NCBI GenBank assembly: GCA_964511015.1
Contig: CAZEDX010000002.1
Location: 67,229-131,228 of the forward strand
DNA length: 64,000 bases
Source of the DNA: FEN-1099 sp964511015
Lineage (GTDB): Bacteria > Lernaellota > Lernaellaia > Lernaellales > Lernaellaceae
Reading direction: 5' to 3'
Positions 25,131 through 34,556 of this stretch are shown here, one piece after another; position 1 is the stretch's first letter; the number at the start of each line of letters is the position of its first letter. Under the pieces are notes generated by a model. The model searched no databases, was not told the DNA's origin, and was given only the letters and a program-made list of their open reading frames with translations. The translations under genes and the position numbers were made by a program.

Positions 25131-26696
25131 TTGCGCGCAAATATTGTTCTGATTGCCCTTCTTGTGCTGGGTGCCGCATTGGCGAGCTGCCAGGATGTCG
25201 AAAGCCAGCCAGCCTACGAAACGCCCTGCACGACGGATATCGAGGACTCCAGTTACGATAATGCCTACCGGGCTGTCTTGGGCTTCGGCGAAGGCGCCCA
25301 TGCCGCGTTGCGGCTGGCGCTGTCCGACCCCGGCCGATTCAACGTCGTGGTCGCGCTGGACGGACCGGTCGACATGCGGCGCCTGCTGGCCGACCTCGAA
25401 GCCGATCTATCTGCCTTTGACAACTGGCCCGAAACCCCGTCTCGTGACGCCCGCCTGGCGCGCTGGCGCGACTTGCTCGGCGCGTTTGGGAACCCGTTGT
25501 ACGAAGACAGTACGAGCGCATTCTATCCGCCTGGCCTGACTGCGGCGGATTTCTCTCCTTATGAACCGCAGACCCTGCCCGGCCTCATCAGCCCCGACAA
25601 CCCCGATGGGTCGTTGCCGACTGTGACGATCAAAGACGCCAGCGGCGTGGCGGTTGATTTCGCCGTGGCGCACGACCTCAACGGCAACGGCGTGCGCGAT
25701 GAAGGTGAACCGGTCGTCATGCAACTGCATGAACCGTTCACCGACCAGAACGCCAACGGCTGGTACGATATCGGCGAGCCTTACCAAGACTACGGTCTCG
25801 ATGGCGTGGCCGGCACGGACGACACCGGCGAAGACAACGATACGTTCGACTACCATCCGCGCGTCGCCGACTGGCTGGCGAACGACCCACTGGCACTGGC
25901 CGCAGATGCCAGCCTCGACCTCACCGCCGGCTATCGGCAAAGCATCTACCTCGACGCCCTGCAAAACAACCCGTGGAACTACTACACGGATATCGTCGCG
26001 CTGGCCGACCTGCTGGCGGCTCGCCTCGACGGGGTGGACGAAGCGACCGACGAGTTCTGCATTACTAACCGGCTGGGACGCTATGATGCATTCCTCAGCG
26101 ACATCCCCGCGCTGGTCGATCCACTCTGGTTCGGCGAGAAATACGCCTTCTTCGATCTGCCCGGCGGCGGCGACGATCCCTGGTCCAACGCGGCCGATAC
26201 CACCCGCATGGCCCGCTGGTCGCAGGCGCTAAGCTTCCTTTCGCAACGCATGCCGAACGGCCTGTACGACAACAAGCCGCACGAGAGTCCGGCGGACTGG
26301 CAAATCTATTCGTTTTACAGCGAAGCGCTCGGCCGCGACGTCGAATTCGGCGTCGGCTATCCGGCCGGCTACTTCGACAGTAGCGCTTCGTGGAAGAGTT
26401 ATCCGGTGGTCTATGTGTTCCACGACCGTGACAGCAACATCAGCGACTGGTACGAATTGCTCGTCCGCCAGGGCGACCTGGCCAATCGCCTGCTTACCAA
26501 ACAGATGCTGCTGATCGTGGTCAACGGCTCGCGCACGCTCGACGACGGCCGCGGCTTTGGCTACTACGTCGATCAGGCCGGCGACGAACTCGGCGGTGCC
26601 TACGGCGAGATGGTTGACGAATTGTTCAACTTTGTGGAAGGCTCGTTCCGCGTCCAGGTTGACGATTTGAGCCGTGACGAAGAAGACGACGACTGA
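25131..26696 (+). CDS. Hydrolase-like lipoprotein with EF-hand-type loops (segments apparently permuted)
   Basis: Predicted lipoprotein of 521 residues. Start is TTG at 25131 (GAAGGAG upstream), because longer readings run through the tRNA and this start gives a clean lipoprotein signal, MRANIVLIALL to LASC. Residues 40-75 (YRAVLGFGEGAHAALRLA and following) resemble the segment after the nucleophile elbow in putative esterases (PF00756-type), but the elbow reads GFGEG where GxSxG is expected. Residues 160-230 hold two calcium-loop motifs, DLNGNGVRDEGE and DQNANGWYDIGE. The C-terminal 130 residues (SYPVVYVFHDRDSNISDWY, LLIVVNGSRT, VDELFNFVEGSF) resemble the part that normally precedes the elbow. 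It may be a non-catalytic or permuted hydrolase. It ends in an acidic DEEDDD tail. Confidence 0.6.
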   Translation: MRANIVLIALLVLGAALASCQDVESQPAYETPCTTDIEDSSYDNAYRAVLGFGEGAHAALRLALSDPGRFNVVVALDGPVDMRRLLADLEADLSAFDNWPETPSRDARLARWRDLLGAFGNPLYEDSTSAFYPPGLTAADFSPYEPQTLPGLISPDNPDGSLPTVTIKDASGVAVDFAVAHDLNGNGVRDEGEPVVMQLHEPFTDQNANGWYDIGEPYQDYGLDGVAGTDDTGEDNDTFDYHPRVADWLANDPLALAADASLDLTAGYRQSIYLDALQNNPWNYYTDIVALADLLAARLDGVDEATDEFCITNRLGRYDAFLSDIPALVDPLWFGEKYAFFDLPGGGDDPWSNAADTTRMARWSQALSFLSQRMPNGLYDNKPHESPADWQIYSFYSEALGRDVEFGVGYPAGYFDSSASWKSYPVVYVFHDRDSNISDWYELLVRQGDLANRLLTKQMLLIVVNGSRTLDDGRGFGYYVDQAGDELGGAYGEMVDELFNFVEGSFRVQVDDLSRDEEDDD

Positions 26697-26711
26697 TCGC
26701 GGAGCGCAGCG

Positions 26712-27176
26712 GTGGCGGGCAACTGGGTGGTGCAAGAAGTGACCGAGGCGGACCTGCCGGACATTCTAGCGCTCGAGCAACGCGCGTTTCCCGTGCCATG
26801 GCACCTGGACAGCTACGAATCCGCGCTGGATCGACCGAGCCGGATTTTCCTCGCTCTGCGCGACGGCGGCCGGCTGGTGGCCTATGCGCTCTCGTGGTTG
26901 GTCGTCGACGAAGTGCATATCCTGAAAGTCGCCACCGAACAGGACTACCGGCGCCGCGGGCTCGCCTCGTTATTGCTGGAAGAAACGTTGTACCGCGCAG
27001 CCCAACAGCAACCGGTGACGGCGTGGTTGGAAGTACGCCCCTCGAACTCCGCCGCCCGCGCACTGTATGCAAGCCTAGGTTTTCGCGAGGTCTACGTGCG
27101 AAAAAGGTACTATACTGATAACGGCGAGGACGCCATTGTCCTGGCCAAATCCATCCTCGTCGGGGGAACTGCTTGA
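26712..27176 (+). CDS. rimI: Ribosomal-protein-alanine N-acetyltransferase RimI
   Basis: GNAT-family acetyltransferase of 154 residues. The acetyl-CoA loop is QDYRRRGLASLLLEE (about 77-91), and the RimI signature LEVRPSNSAARALYASLGFREV with a downstream YY and DA is complete. In E. coli RimI acetylates the N-terminal alanine of S18. The start is GTG at 26712. It overlaps pyrK by 4 bases (TTGA), so protein modification and pyrimidine genes share one transcript here. tsaB, a common neighbour, is not present. Confidence 0.9.
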   Translation: MAGNWVVQEVTEADLPDILALEQRAFPVPWHLDSYESALDRPSRIFLALRDGGRLVAYALSWLVVDEVHILKVATEQDYRRRGLASLLLEETLYRAAQQQPVTAWLEVRPSNSAARALYASLGFREVYVRKRYYTDNGEDAIVLAKSILVGGTA

Positions 27177-27988
27177 CGCGCAAGCATCAACTCGATGCAA
27201 CCATCGTCGACACCGAACCGCTCGGCGCGCACTACCGCCGGGTGACGTTGCGGGCGCCGGCCATCGCCGCCGAGGCGCGGCCCGGACACTTCGTCACCCT
27301 GCGGCTCGACCGGCCCGGATTCCCCCTGCTGCGTCGGCCGATCGGCATCCACCGCATAAGCGGTGATCAGGTGCAGTTGCTGATCAAGATTGTCGGATCC
27401 GGCACGGCGCAACTTGCGGCAGCGCTCATCGGTGAAACGATCAACGTCGTCGGCCCGCTAGGCAATGGCGTGTTCGTCGTTGACCCGCAACGTCCGTACG
27501 TACTGCTGGTGGCCGGCGGCATCGGCATCGCCCCCCTGCTCTTTCTGGCCGATTCCCTGGTGGTCGACAAAGCACTTCGACCCGCGTTGCTGTTCGGCGG
27601 AGCAACGGCTGAAGATTTGCCGGCCGCCGACGACTTCCGTCGCCTCGGCCTGGAACTGGCGCTAACCACCGAAGACGGCAGCGCGGGCCGGCGCGGGTTG
27701 GTAACCGCCGAACTGACCGACCGTCTCGCCGCCCTGCCCGCCGCCGCGACACAGGTGCTGGCCTGCGGTCCACTGTCGATGCTACGCGCGGTGGCGCGAA
27801 TCTGCCTGGCGCGCGGGGTGCAGTGCGAGGTCAGTCTGGAAGCGGTGATGGCTTGCGGCCTCGGTTCCTGCTATGGCTGCGCGGTCGAGCTGGCGCACGG
27901 CGACGCCGCGGCCGAGGTGCAATACGCGCGCGTCTGCCACGACGGGCCGGTCTTTTTTGCCGACCGTCTGCAATGGGATGAAACATGA
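27173..27988 (+). CDS. pyrK: Dihydroorotate dehydrogenase electron transfer subunit PyrK
   Basis: Flavo-iron-sulfur protein of 271 residues that passes electrons from dihydroorotate dehydrogenase to NAD+. The FAD domain shows the RPIG motif (LLRRPIGIHRI, about 49-59), the NAD-binding GGIGIAPLLFLAD follows, and the C-terminal [2Fe-2S] cysteines are in MACGLGSCYGCAVE and ARVCHDG. Start is TTG at 27173, overlapping the rimI stop. It pairs with PyrD type 1B, encoded next with an ATGA overlap; this form works without a quinone and suits anaerobes. Confidence 0.93.
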   Translation: MTRKHQLDATIVDTEPLGAHYRRVTLRAPAIAAEARPGHFVTLRLDRPGFPLLRRPIGIHRISGDQVQLLIKIVGSGTAQLAAALIGETINVVGPLGNGVFVVDPQRPYVLLVAGGIGIAPLLFLADSLVVDKALRPALLFGGATAEDLPAADDFRRLGLELALTTEDGSAGRRGLVTAELTDRLAALPAAATQVLACGPLSMLRAVARICLARGVQCEVSLEAVMACGLGSCYGCAVELAHGDAAAEVQYARVCHDGPVFFADRLQWDET

Positions 27989-28911
27989 GCGGTGTCGATC
28001 TCGCCGTCGACCTGGGCCGTGGGTTGCGTCTGCGCAATCCGGTGATGACCGCTTCAGGCACCTTCGGATATGGGCTGGAATACGCCGGTCTGCTCGATCT
28101 GTCGCAGCTCGGTGCGGTGGTGGTAAAGGGGCTCTCGCCCCAACCGCGCGCCGGCAACCACCCGCCCCGCGTCGTCGAGACCGCGAGCGGTATGCTCAAC
28201 GCCATCGGGCTGCAAAACCCTGGCGTCCACGCGTTCCTTAATGAGAAGCTGCCACGCCTGGCCGAGTTGGGCGCCACCGTCATCGCCAACGTCTACGGCC
28301 AGTCGGTCGAAGACTACGTATACGTCGTCGATCAGCTTAGCGGACCGGCCGCGGCGGCGGTGGCCGCGCTGGAGATCAACGTCAGCTGCCCCAACGTCAA
28401 AGCCGGCGGCATCGCGTTCGGCACGCGGGAAGACCTGCTCGGCGGGCTGGTCGAACGGCTGCGCGGGCGCACTGGCAAGCACCTGATGGTCAAGCTCTCG
28501 CCCAACGTCACCGACATCGTCGCGCTCGCCCGCATTGCAGTGCAAGCTGGTGCCGATTCGCTCTCCGCGATCAACACACTGCTCGGCATTGCCATCGACC
28601 TCGACAAACGCACGCCGCACCTGGGCAATGTCACCGGCGGACTGAGCGGGCCGGCGATCAAACCGGTAGCCCTGCGCATGGCTTGGCAGGTCGCGCGCGC
28701 GGTGGACGTGCCGGTGGTCGGCATCGGCGGCATCATGAACGGCCGTGATGCGCTCGAGTTCATTTGCGTTGGGTGCGCCGCGGTGCAGGTCGGCACGGCC
28801 AGCTTCCAGGATCCACAGGCCCCGCTGCGCATCATCGGCGAAATAGCCGACTACCTCGCCGCGCACGGCTTGGCCGGCATCGGCGAATTGCGCGGTTCCT
28901 TCCGCGCCTAA
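27985..28911 (+). CDS. pyrD: Dihydroorotate dehydrogenase, type 1B catalytic subunit
   Basis: FMN enzyme of 308 residues that oxidises dihydroorotate to orotate. Motifs: NPVMTASGTFGYGLEY at the N-terminus, INVSCPNVKAGG with the active-site Cys near residue 135, VKLSPNVTD, and the phosphate-binding GIGGIMNGRDALEF and QVGTASF. Partner of PyrK. The TAA stop overlaps the stop of the convergent FG-GAP gene by 4 bases. Confidence 0.95.
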   Translation: MSGVDLAVDLGRGLRLRNPVMTASGTFGYGLEYAGLLDLSQLGAVVVKGLSPQPRAGNHPPRVVETASGMLNAIGLQNPGVHAFLNEKLPRLAELGATVIANVYGQSVEDYVYVVDQLSGPAAAAVAALEINVSCPNVKAGGIAFGTREDLLGGLVERLRGRTGKHLMVKLSPNVTDIVALARIAVQAGADSLSAINTLLGIAIDLDKRTPHLGNVTGGLSGPAIKPVALRMAWQVARAVDVPVVGIGGIMNGRDALEFICVGCAAVQVGTASFQDPQAPLRIIGEIADYLAAHGLAGIGELRGSFRA

Positions 28912-30395
28912 GGCCGATTCAACAATACGTAGATGGTTCCCTGCTTGGCGGGCTCGAGGTAGTTCCAAACCAACACGTCGCTGCGCCGGTCGTTGTTGAC
29001 GTCGAGCAGCTTGTATGACAGTGATGGCGCAATCGTGTCCGACGCGAACAAATCGTCGGCGATGCGCATCTGCCCGAGGTTGCGCCATACGCCGAAACCG
29101 TCGCCATGCGCCATGAACAGATCTGGTCGGCCGTCGCCGTCGAAATCGCCCTCGAAGCTCGGCGCGAAACCAATGATGTAGATACCCGAATCGGTATCCA
29201 CCTTCAGCGTCACGTTGCGGGTGATCGTCGGCTTGGCGGCATACATGCCCGGCCCGACCGCGCCGCGGCACTGGTAGACGTTGACCGCCACGCGCGCCGA
29301 TTGATTGACCAGCATGCGCGCCAGTTGCACCAGGCCGATGTCGGCCATCGGCACCGCCATTTCCTTGCGGTGGTCGCCATCCAAATCCCAGAAGCGAATC
29401 TGCGAGGCGAACCCCGGGTGGTCCACCGCAAAGCCCGGCTGCGCCTCGAAGCCGCCGTCGACGCCGCGGTGGATCTGAATGCGGCTATGGTAGCTGGTCA
29501 GCGAGCCGCCGACCTTGTTGAGCATCACATCCGGCCGCCCGTCGCCGTCGATGTCCTCGACGTTCACCAGCAGCCCGACGTTCTCGCGCCGGCGCTCGTC
29601 GGCATTGAGGATCGGCAAAAACTGCGGCTTGGCCTTGGCGGCCAGTCGCCCGCCCTGGTTGCGGTAGAACCAGAGTTCCTCGCGATAGCTCAGCACCAGG
29701 TCGCGCGCGCCGTTCACGATCGGCGACAGAAACGCGTTCGGCGTGCGCAGGCCCGAGTTGATCGCGTAGTCGGTCGCGCCGGGCGGCATTGTGCCCAACG
29801 TCGCGATGCGCCCGCGCACGGGGATCTCGAGCGATTCGAGCGCCGTGACCTGCCAGTTCTCGCCGAACCCGAACAGATGCAGACGGCCGTAGTCGGGCAG
29901 CGCCAGAACCGGCGCGCCGTTGCCATGCCAATCCTGCACCAGATGCAGGTACGGCAGTTCGCCGTCGTACGGCGGGAACATCGCGCCCGAGCTTTTCTTG
30001 AGGATCGTCACCCACTGCCCGCCGCTCACGCCCAGGCGGATCGCCTGCACCTGCCATTTGCGGAACAGGATGAATTCCGCCGCGCCGTCGCGGTCGATGT
30101 CGGCCACGTCGAACAAACAGGCATCGGCGGGCAGCGGAAAGTCCTGCTGCGGCGCCGTCGTGAAACCGCGTTCGCTCTGCACGAACACGCCGATACGGCC
30201 CTGCGCGTTGGGGTAGAAGCCGCGGCGGTAAGAGACGATCAGATCGAGCCGTCCATCGCGGTTGATATCAACCGGCACGGTTTCGACGACTTTGTCGGCC
30301 ACACGGCATTCGAAGCGTTCGAAGCGCGCCGCAAAAGCGGGTGAGGCAATCGACACCATTAGGAAAGCGATCAGGGCACGGGACAGATTTCGCAC
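28908..30395 (-). CDS. Exported FG-GAP/VCBS-repeat beta-propeller protein
   Basis: Secreted protein of 495 residues when started at GTG 30395, which gives the signal peptide MRNLSRALIAFLMVSIA ending in PAFAA. Longer readings run back through aroK and are rejected. The mature part has at least six calcium-loop repeats: DINRDGRLDLIV, DIDRDGAAEFIL, DIDGDGRPDVML, DLDGDHRKEMAV, DFDGDGRPDLFM and DVNNDRRSDVLV, typical of integrin-like FG-GAP/VCBS propellers. Such domains bind ligands outside the cytoplasm; no enzyme motif is seen. The start lies inside the end of aroK (25-base overlap), so it may be expressed from the dacB-aroE-aroK transcript. Confidence 0.75.
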   Translation of the reverse strand: MRNLSRALIAFLMVSIASPAFAARFERFECRVADKVVETVPVDINRDGRLDLIVSYRRGFYPNAQGRIGVFVQSERGFTTAPQQDFPLPADACLFDVADIDRDGAAEFILFRKWQVQAIRLGVSGGQWVTILKKSSGAMFPPYDGELPYLHLVQDWHGNGAPVLALPDYGRLHLFGFGENWQVTALESLEIPVRGRIATLGTMPPGATDYAINSGLRTPNAFLSPIVNGARDLVLSYREELWFYRNQGGRLAAKAKPQFLPILNADERRRENVGLLVNVEDIDGDGRPDVMLNKVGGSLTSYHSRIQIHRGVDGGFEAQPGFAVDHPGFASQIRFWDLDGDHRKEMAVPMADIGLVQLARMLVNQSARVAVNVYQCRGAVGPGMYAAKPTITRNVTLKVDTDSGIYIIGFAPSFEGDFDGDGRPDLFMAHGDGFGVWRNLGQMRIADDLFASDTIAPSLSYKLLDVNNDRRSDVLVWNYLEPAKQGTIYVLLNRP

Positions 30396-30922
30396 TTTTT
30401 CATCACCCACTGTTGTAGGACCGTAATACATGCCTCGATTCCGAGAGACCCGGTTTCCAACACCAATTGCGCCAGACCCCGGTAAAGCGGATCGCGTTTG
30501 GCCAGCGTCACCGTCGCTTCGCGCACCGGGTCGCCCAACTCGGTCAACGGCGGCCGGTGCGGATCCGGCGTTGTGCGCGCGGCCAGCACTTCCGGCGAAG
30601 CCACCAGGTACACGCACCAGGCGTATTCGCGCAACCAGAGCCGATTGCCGGCTTCGAGGACCAGACCGCCGCCGCAATCGAGCACCAGACCTTGCCCGGC
30701 GGGCAACTCGGCCACGCGCCGGGTCACCTCGGTCAGCGCCGCGCTTTCTTTTTCGCGGAACGAAGACCATCCGGTTTCGGCGACAATGCGGGAGATGCTC
30801 TTACCGGCTTTCTCGGCCACGATCGCGTCGGTCGAAAAAACCGGCCAGCCAAGCATCTCGCCCAGCCGCCGCCCGATCGTTGTCTTGCCCGCGCCGCGCG
30901 GACCGATCAGCGCAACGATCAC
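30371..30922 (-). CDS. aroK: Shikimate kinase
   Basis: Phosphorylates shikimate at the 3-hydroxyl. The 183-residue protein has the P-loop GPRGAGKTTIGRRLGE, FSTDAIVAEKAG (metal and substrate Asp), WSSFREKESAAL (substrate Arg), LDCGGGLVLE, and the LID segment HRPPL. GTG at 30922 is chosen because GGAGGT lies 7 bases upstream and it starts 2 bases after the aroE stop; the longer reading overlaps aroE. The C-terminal extension (LQQWVMKKCEICPVP) overlaps the next gene. Confidence 0.9.
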   Translation of the reverse strand: MIVALIGPRGAGKTTIGRRLGEMLGWPVFSTDAIVAEKAGKSISRIVAETGWSSFREKESAALTEVTRRVAELPAGQGLVLDCGGGLVLEAGNRLWLREYAWCVYLVASPEVLAARTTPDPHRPPLTELGDPVREATVTLAKRDPLYRGLAQLVLETGSLGIEACITVLQQWVMKKCEICPVP

Positions 30923-30924
30923 GA

Positions 30925-31773
30925 CTACACCTCCGCAAACGCCTCCATCATCACTTCCAGTGGCGCCGGTATGCCGGTCCACCAGGCGAACTGCGCCGCC
31001 GCCTGATGGAGGAACATTCGGTCGCCGCCCACGGCCACCCCGCCCCGCTCTCTCGCCGCTCGTAATAGCATGGTCATGGCCGGATCATAACCAACATCGA
31101 GCACCGCCACACCGAACGGCAGCAGCGCCGGATCGAACGGCGTCGCACCGCGCTGGTCAAAAGAGCCGACCGGCGTGGTTTGGATCAATACCTCTGCCGC
31201 CGTCAGGCACTCCCGCCCGCGATCCGAAAACAGATCCGCCGCCTCGCACGGCAATGCGCCGATCAGTTCCCGGTCTGCCGCTAGCGCCGCGGCTTGCTCC
31301 GGCCGCCTTGCCAACAAGCATACCGCACCGGCCCCGTCCAGGCGACAGGCGGCCACCGCGGCCCGCGCCGCCCCCCCGGCCCCGACGATCACCACCTTAC
31401 GGCCAACCAGCGACACTCCAGCCTCGGCCAACGCCTGGCGGATCCCGAACACATCGGTGTTGGTACCAATCACCCGTTCGTCGCGAAAGGCGATCGTGTT
31501 GACGGCACCGACGCCCATCGCTTCGGGCGTCAGTTCGGTTACCGCCGCGAGCACGGTCGATTTGTGCGGCCGCGTAATCGCCAGCCCGCCGTAACGCGCC
31601 CGCGCCGCCTCGGCGACGACGGCGAGCGGATCGGCGGTGGAAAAGGCGAACAGATGGGCGGCCCGACCGGTCGCGGCGAAAGCGGCGTTGTGCACGGCCG
31701 GACTGCGCGAACGGGAGACGTCGGCGCCGATCACAGCATAGAGGGTGCGGTGCCGATCGCGCGGCAGACTCAT
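30925..31773 (-). CDS. aroE: Shikimate dehydrogenase
   Basis: NADPH-dependent reduction of 3-dehydroshikimate to shikimate, just before the AroK step. In this 282-residue protein the substrate-binding SRSPAVHNAAF is near residue 20, the catalytic Lys is in ITRPHKSTVL, the Asp in TNTDVFGIRQAL, and the NADP site is GAGGAARAAV. It overlaps dacB by ATGA at 31770-31773 and is followed directly by aroK. Confidence 0.94.
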   Translation of the reverse strand: MSLPRDRHRTLYAVIGADVSRSRSPAVHNAAFAATGRAAHLFAFSTADPLAVVAEAARARYGGLAITRPHKSTVLAAVTELTPEAMGVGAVNTIAFRDERVIGTNTDVFGIRQALAEAGVSLVGRKVVIVGAGGAARAAVAACRLDGAGAVCLLARRPEQAAALAADRELIGALPCEAADLFSDRGRECLTAAEVLIQTTPVGSFDQRGATPFDPALLPFGVAVLDVGYDPAMTMLLRAARERGGVAVGGDRMFLHQAAAQFAWWTGIPAPLEVMMEAFAEV

Positions 31774-33236
31774 TGCATCAGCACTTCCAGCAGGCGCTCA
31801 GTCACGCTCTGCGGACCATGCACGCCGTCGCGTGGGTCGAAATTGTTGATCAACACGGCGAAGGCATAGAGTTCGTTGCGGGCGTCGTAGACATAGCCGC
31901 CCAGACCGATCGCGCCATCCAGCAGACCGGTCTTGGCGCGCACTCGCCCGCGCAAGGCCGAGTGCTTGAAGCGGAACCGCAACGTACCGTCCACGCCGCC
32001 GATCGGCTGCGCTTCGAGGTACTGAGCAAACAACGGCGGGTTGTGCGCCATCCAGTTGAGCACAGCGACCATGCCCGCGGCGCTCTGGCGGTCATCGCGC
32101 GAAAGGCCGGAACCATCGACGATCACCGTACCGTCATGCCAGAGCTTGTTCTCGCGCAACCATGCTTCGACGGCGGCAGCCGCCTTTTCGCGGCTGCCCG
32201 GTGTGCCGTTCTTCACCGCGCCGAGCGTGCGGAAGATCTGCTCGGCGGTGAAGTTGTTTGACCAGCGGTAGAGGTGGCGGATGATCTGCGACAGGAAATC
32301 GCTCTCGTGGGCATAAATCGCCGCCGCGCTCGCCGGTGCCTTCCCCGCGCGGGCTTGGCCGCCGATCTGGATTCCTTCTTTGGTGAGTTGCTCGTGAATC
32401 GCGCCCAACGCGAACTTCATCGGGTCGTGCACCGCCTGGTGCGTCGGACCGGGGTTGGCGCCCAGGCCGATCTCGCCCGAAACCTCCAGCCGGTCTTCCC
32501 CCAGACCCATGCGGCAGCGGTTGCGATTGCCCTCGACCGTCTGAATCGTACCGGTCACCCGCATGTTGAGCGGACGCGGCTCGAGTGTCACTACCGCTGG
32601 CGTCCCCGCACGCGGGCCGGGCCGCACCCAAAAGGTGACCGTGTTCCAATTCACCGATAGCGCGCCCAGCGACGCGTGGTACGGCCGGAACGTCTGGCGT
32701 CCCCATTCGGGATAGAAGCGCACGTTGTCGTGAAACGAATCGTCGCCAACCAGATCGCCGGTGATCTTCTTAACGCCGGCGATGCGCACGCCGTGCGCCA
32801 GCGACCAGACCTTCTCGATCGACAGGCTCGGGTCGCCGCTACCGATCACGTACAGGTTGCCGTGTACCACGCCATTTTCGTCGGGGCGCTGGTCGGCCAC
32901 CACGCGCGTGACGAACTGGTAGTTCGGCCCGAGTACCGACAGCGCCGCGGCGCCGCTGATCAGCTTGTTGGTACTGGCCGGAATGACAAACAGATCGGGG
33001 TTTTCCGCGAACAACACCTGGTTGGTTCGCACGTTGACCACTTGCGCGCTGACCCGCGCCTTTTTAAGGATCGGATCGGCCATGATCTCGCGGATCTTGG
33101 CCACCTGCCCGGCGGACAATGCCGACCCGAACGAAAAGGCGCCACCATTGCCGTTCTGCCCTTCGGCCCAGACCGTGGCGATGGCGAGTACACACACGAG
33201 AATCAGCATTAGCAACAGTTGTCGCGTCCGTAACAT
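31770..33236 (-). CDS. dacB: D-alanyl-D-alanine carboxypeptidase/endopeptidase (PBP4, S13 family)
   Basis: Periplasmic penicillin-binding protein of 488 residues with a signal peptide cut near WAEGQ. The three active-site motifs are present: S-T-N-K (in PASTNKLISGAAAL), S-N-N (in RWSNNFTAEQI) and K-T-G (in RAKTGLLDGAIG). It trims or cleaves D-Ala cross-links in peptidoglycan. The large insertion between the first two motifs is typical of S13 enzymes. First gene of the dacB-aroE-aroK transcript, divergent from the glycan cluster. Confidence 0.93.
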   Translation of the reverse strand: MLRTRQLLLMLILVCVLAIATVWAEGQNGNGGAFSFGSALSAGQVAKIREIMADPILKKARVSAQVVNVRTNQVLFAENPDLFVIPASTNKLISGAAALSVLGPNYQFVTRVVADQRPDENGVVHGNLYVIGSGDPSLSIEKVWSLAHGVRIAGVKKITGDLVGDDSFHDNVRFYPEWGRQTFRPYHASLGALSVNWNTVTFWVRPGPRAGTPAVVTLEPRPLNMRVTGTIQTVEGNRNRCRMGLGEDRLEVSGEIGLGANPGPTHQAVHDPMKFALGAIHEQLTKEGIQIGGQARAGKAPASAAAIYAHESDFLSQIIRHLYRWSNNFTAEQIFRTLGAVKNGTPGSREKAAAAVEAWLRENKLWHDGTVIVDGSGLSRDDRQSAAGMVAVLNWMAHNPPLFAQYLEAQPIGGVDGTLRFRFKHSALRGRVRAKTGLLDGAIGLGGYVYDARNELYAFAVLINNFDPRDGVHGPQSVTERLLEVLMQ

Positions 33237-33416
33237 AGAGTGTTGGTCTCCTTTGTGAACCGTAAAAGAAGACTAGCGGGCCATGCCACACGTTGCAAGC
33301 AAATTGTCATCGGCGCTACCACCGATGGTCGTGGGACGGCGACGACGATCAAGCCCTTGAGGGACCGGGGGGCGTGTGCTAAGGTGCAAATCCGTTTCGC
33401 GCACATGCGGGATTGC

Positions 33417-34556
33417 ATGAAAAACGACAAGATATCTATCGTACAGGTAATCAATACGGCCAGCATCGGCGGCGGCATGAGGCACTTGTACGCCCTCTTG
33501 GAGCATCTGCCCCGCGACCGCTTTCACCTGTCGCTGGTCGCCGAAAACGGCGGCTATCTGACTGACCGGATCACGGCGGCCGGCATCCCCGTCCACGCCG
33601 TGCCGATGATGCGTAGCCGTTTCGACCTAACCGCCGCCTGGCGCATCGCGCGCGCGGCGCGGCAGGAACAGGCCGATCTGCTGCACCTGCACGGCACGCG
33701 TGCCGGTTTCTTCGGCGCGCTGGCCAAGCACCTAAGCGGCATACCGCGAACGGTGTACACCATCCACGGCTTTTCGTTTCACAAAGACGTCAGCGCCAGC
33801 CGCCGCGCCTTCTACTTGGCCATCGAGCGGTTCTGTTCTCGCGCCCACTCGCGCATGATTTCGGTGTCCGGCACTGACCGCGACGAGGCAATCCGCTTGG
33901 GCGTGTGCCGACCGGATCAGATCACCACTATTTTCAATGGTATTGATTTCGCTCAATTCGACCCGGCACGGGTCAACGGCTTTCTGCGCCACCAGTTCAA
34001 CATTCCGCTGCAGGACCCGGTGGTCGGCACGGTCGCCCGGCTGGTCCCGCAGAAGGGGGTCGAGTACTTTCTCGAGATGGCATACCTGGTGGCCGAACGG
34101 CAGCCGGCGGTGCGTTTTGTGATCATCGGCGAAGGCGAGTTGGAACGGCCATTGCGGCAGCAAGCGCAGCGGCTGGGCCTGGGCGACCGCGTACTGTTCC
34201 TGGGCCCGCAGACCCGCATGCCGGAATGCTACGCCGGCCTCGATGTTTTCGTGCTCAGCAGCCTGTGGGAAGGCCACCCGCTGAGTCTGATCGAATCGCT
34301 GGCGATGGAGCGTCCAACGGTGGCCTCATTGACCAGCGGCTCGCCGGAGATCATCGACGACGGCGAGACTGGTTTCCTGATCGAACCGAAAAACGCGGCG
34401 CGCATGGCGGACCGGGTTTGCTGGCTGCTCGAGCACCGCGAACAAGCGCAGGGGATGGCGCGCGAGGGGCGGCGGCGCTGCCTGGCGCGCTTCAGCGAAA
34501 AGACGATGGTCGAACGCACATTGAACATTTACGAGGAACTTTTGGCGCAGGGATGA
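33417..34556 (+). CDS. GT4-family glycosyltransferase
   Basis: GT-B fold transferase, 379 residues from ATG 33417. An in-frame ATG at 33405 is an alternative; the longest reading overlaps the dacB promoter region. The N-terminal domain opens VQVINTASIGGGMRHLYALLEHL with the glycine-rich loop; the C-terminal domain has GTVARLVPQKGVEYFLE, IIGEGELERPL and the SSLWEGHPLSLIESLAME motif with its acidic EX7E pair, which binds the nucleotide sugar. It probably adds one sugar to an undecaprenyl-linked glycan on the cytoplasmic side. It opens a four-gene plus-strand cluster in which each gene overlaps the next. Confidence 0.9.
   Translation: MKNDKISIVQVINTASIGGGMRHLYALLEHLPRDRFHLSLVAENGGYLTDRITAAGIPVHAVPMMRSRFDLTAAWRIARAARQEQADLLHLHGTRAGFFGALAKHLSGIPRTVYTIHGFSFHKDVSASRRAFYLAIERFCSRAHSRMISVSGTDRDEAIRLGVCRPDQITTIFNGIDFAQFDPARVNGFLRHQFNIPLQDPVVGTVARLVPQKGVEYFLEMAYLVAERQPAVRFVIIGEGELERPLRQQAQRLGLGDRVLFLGPQTRMPECYAGLDVFVLSSLWEGHPLSLIESLAMERPTVASLTSGSPEIIDDGETGFLIEPKNAARMADRVCWLLEHREQAQGMAREGRRRCLARFSEKTMVERTLNIYEELLAQG

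Noticed and set aside
30396..30770. N-terminal extension of the FG-GAP protein
   Set aside because: It lies entirely inside aroK and lacks a signal peptide; the GTG at 30395 gives a clean one.
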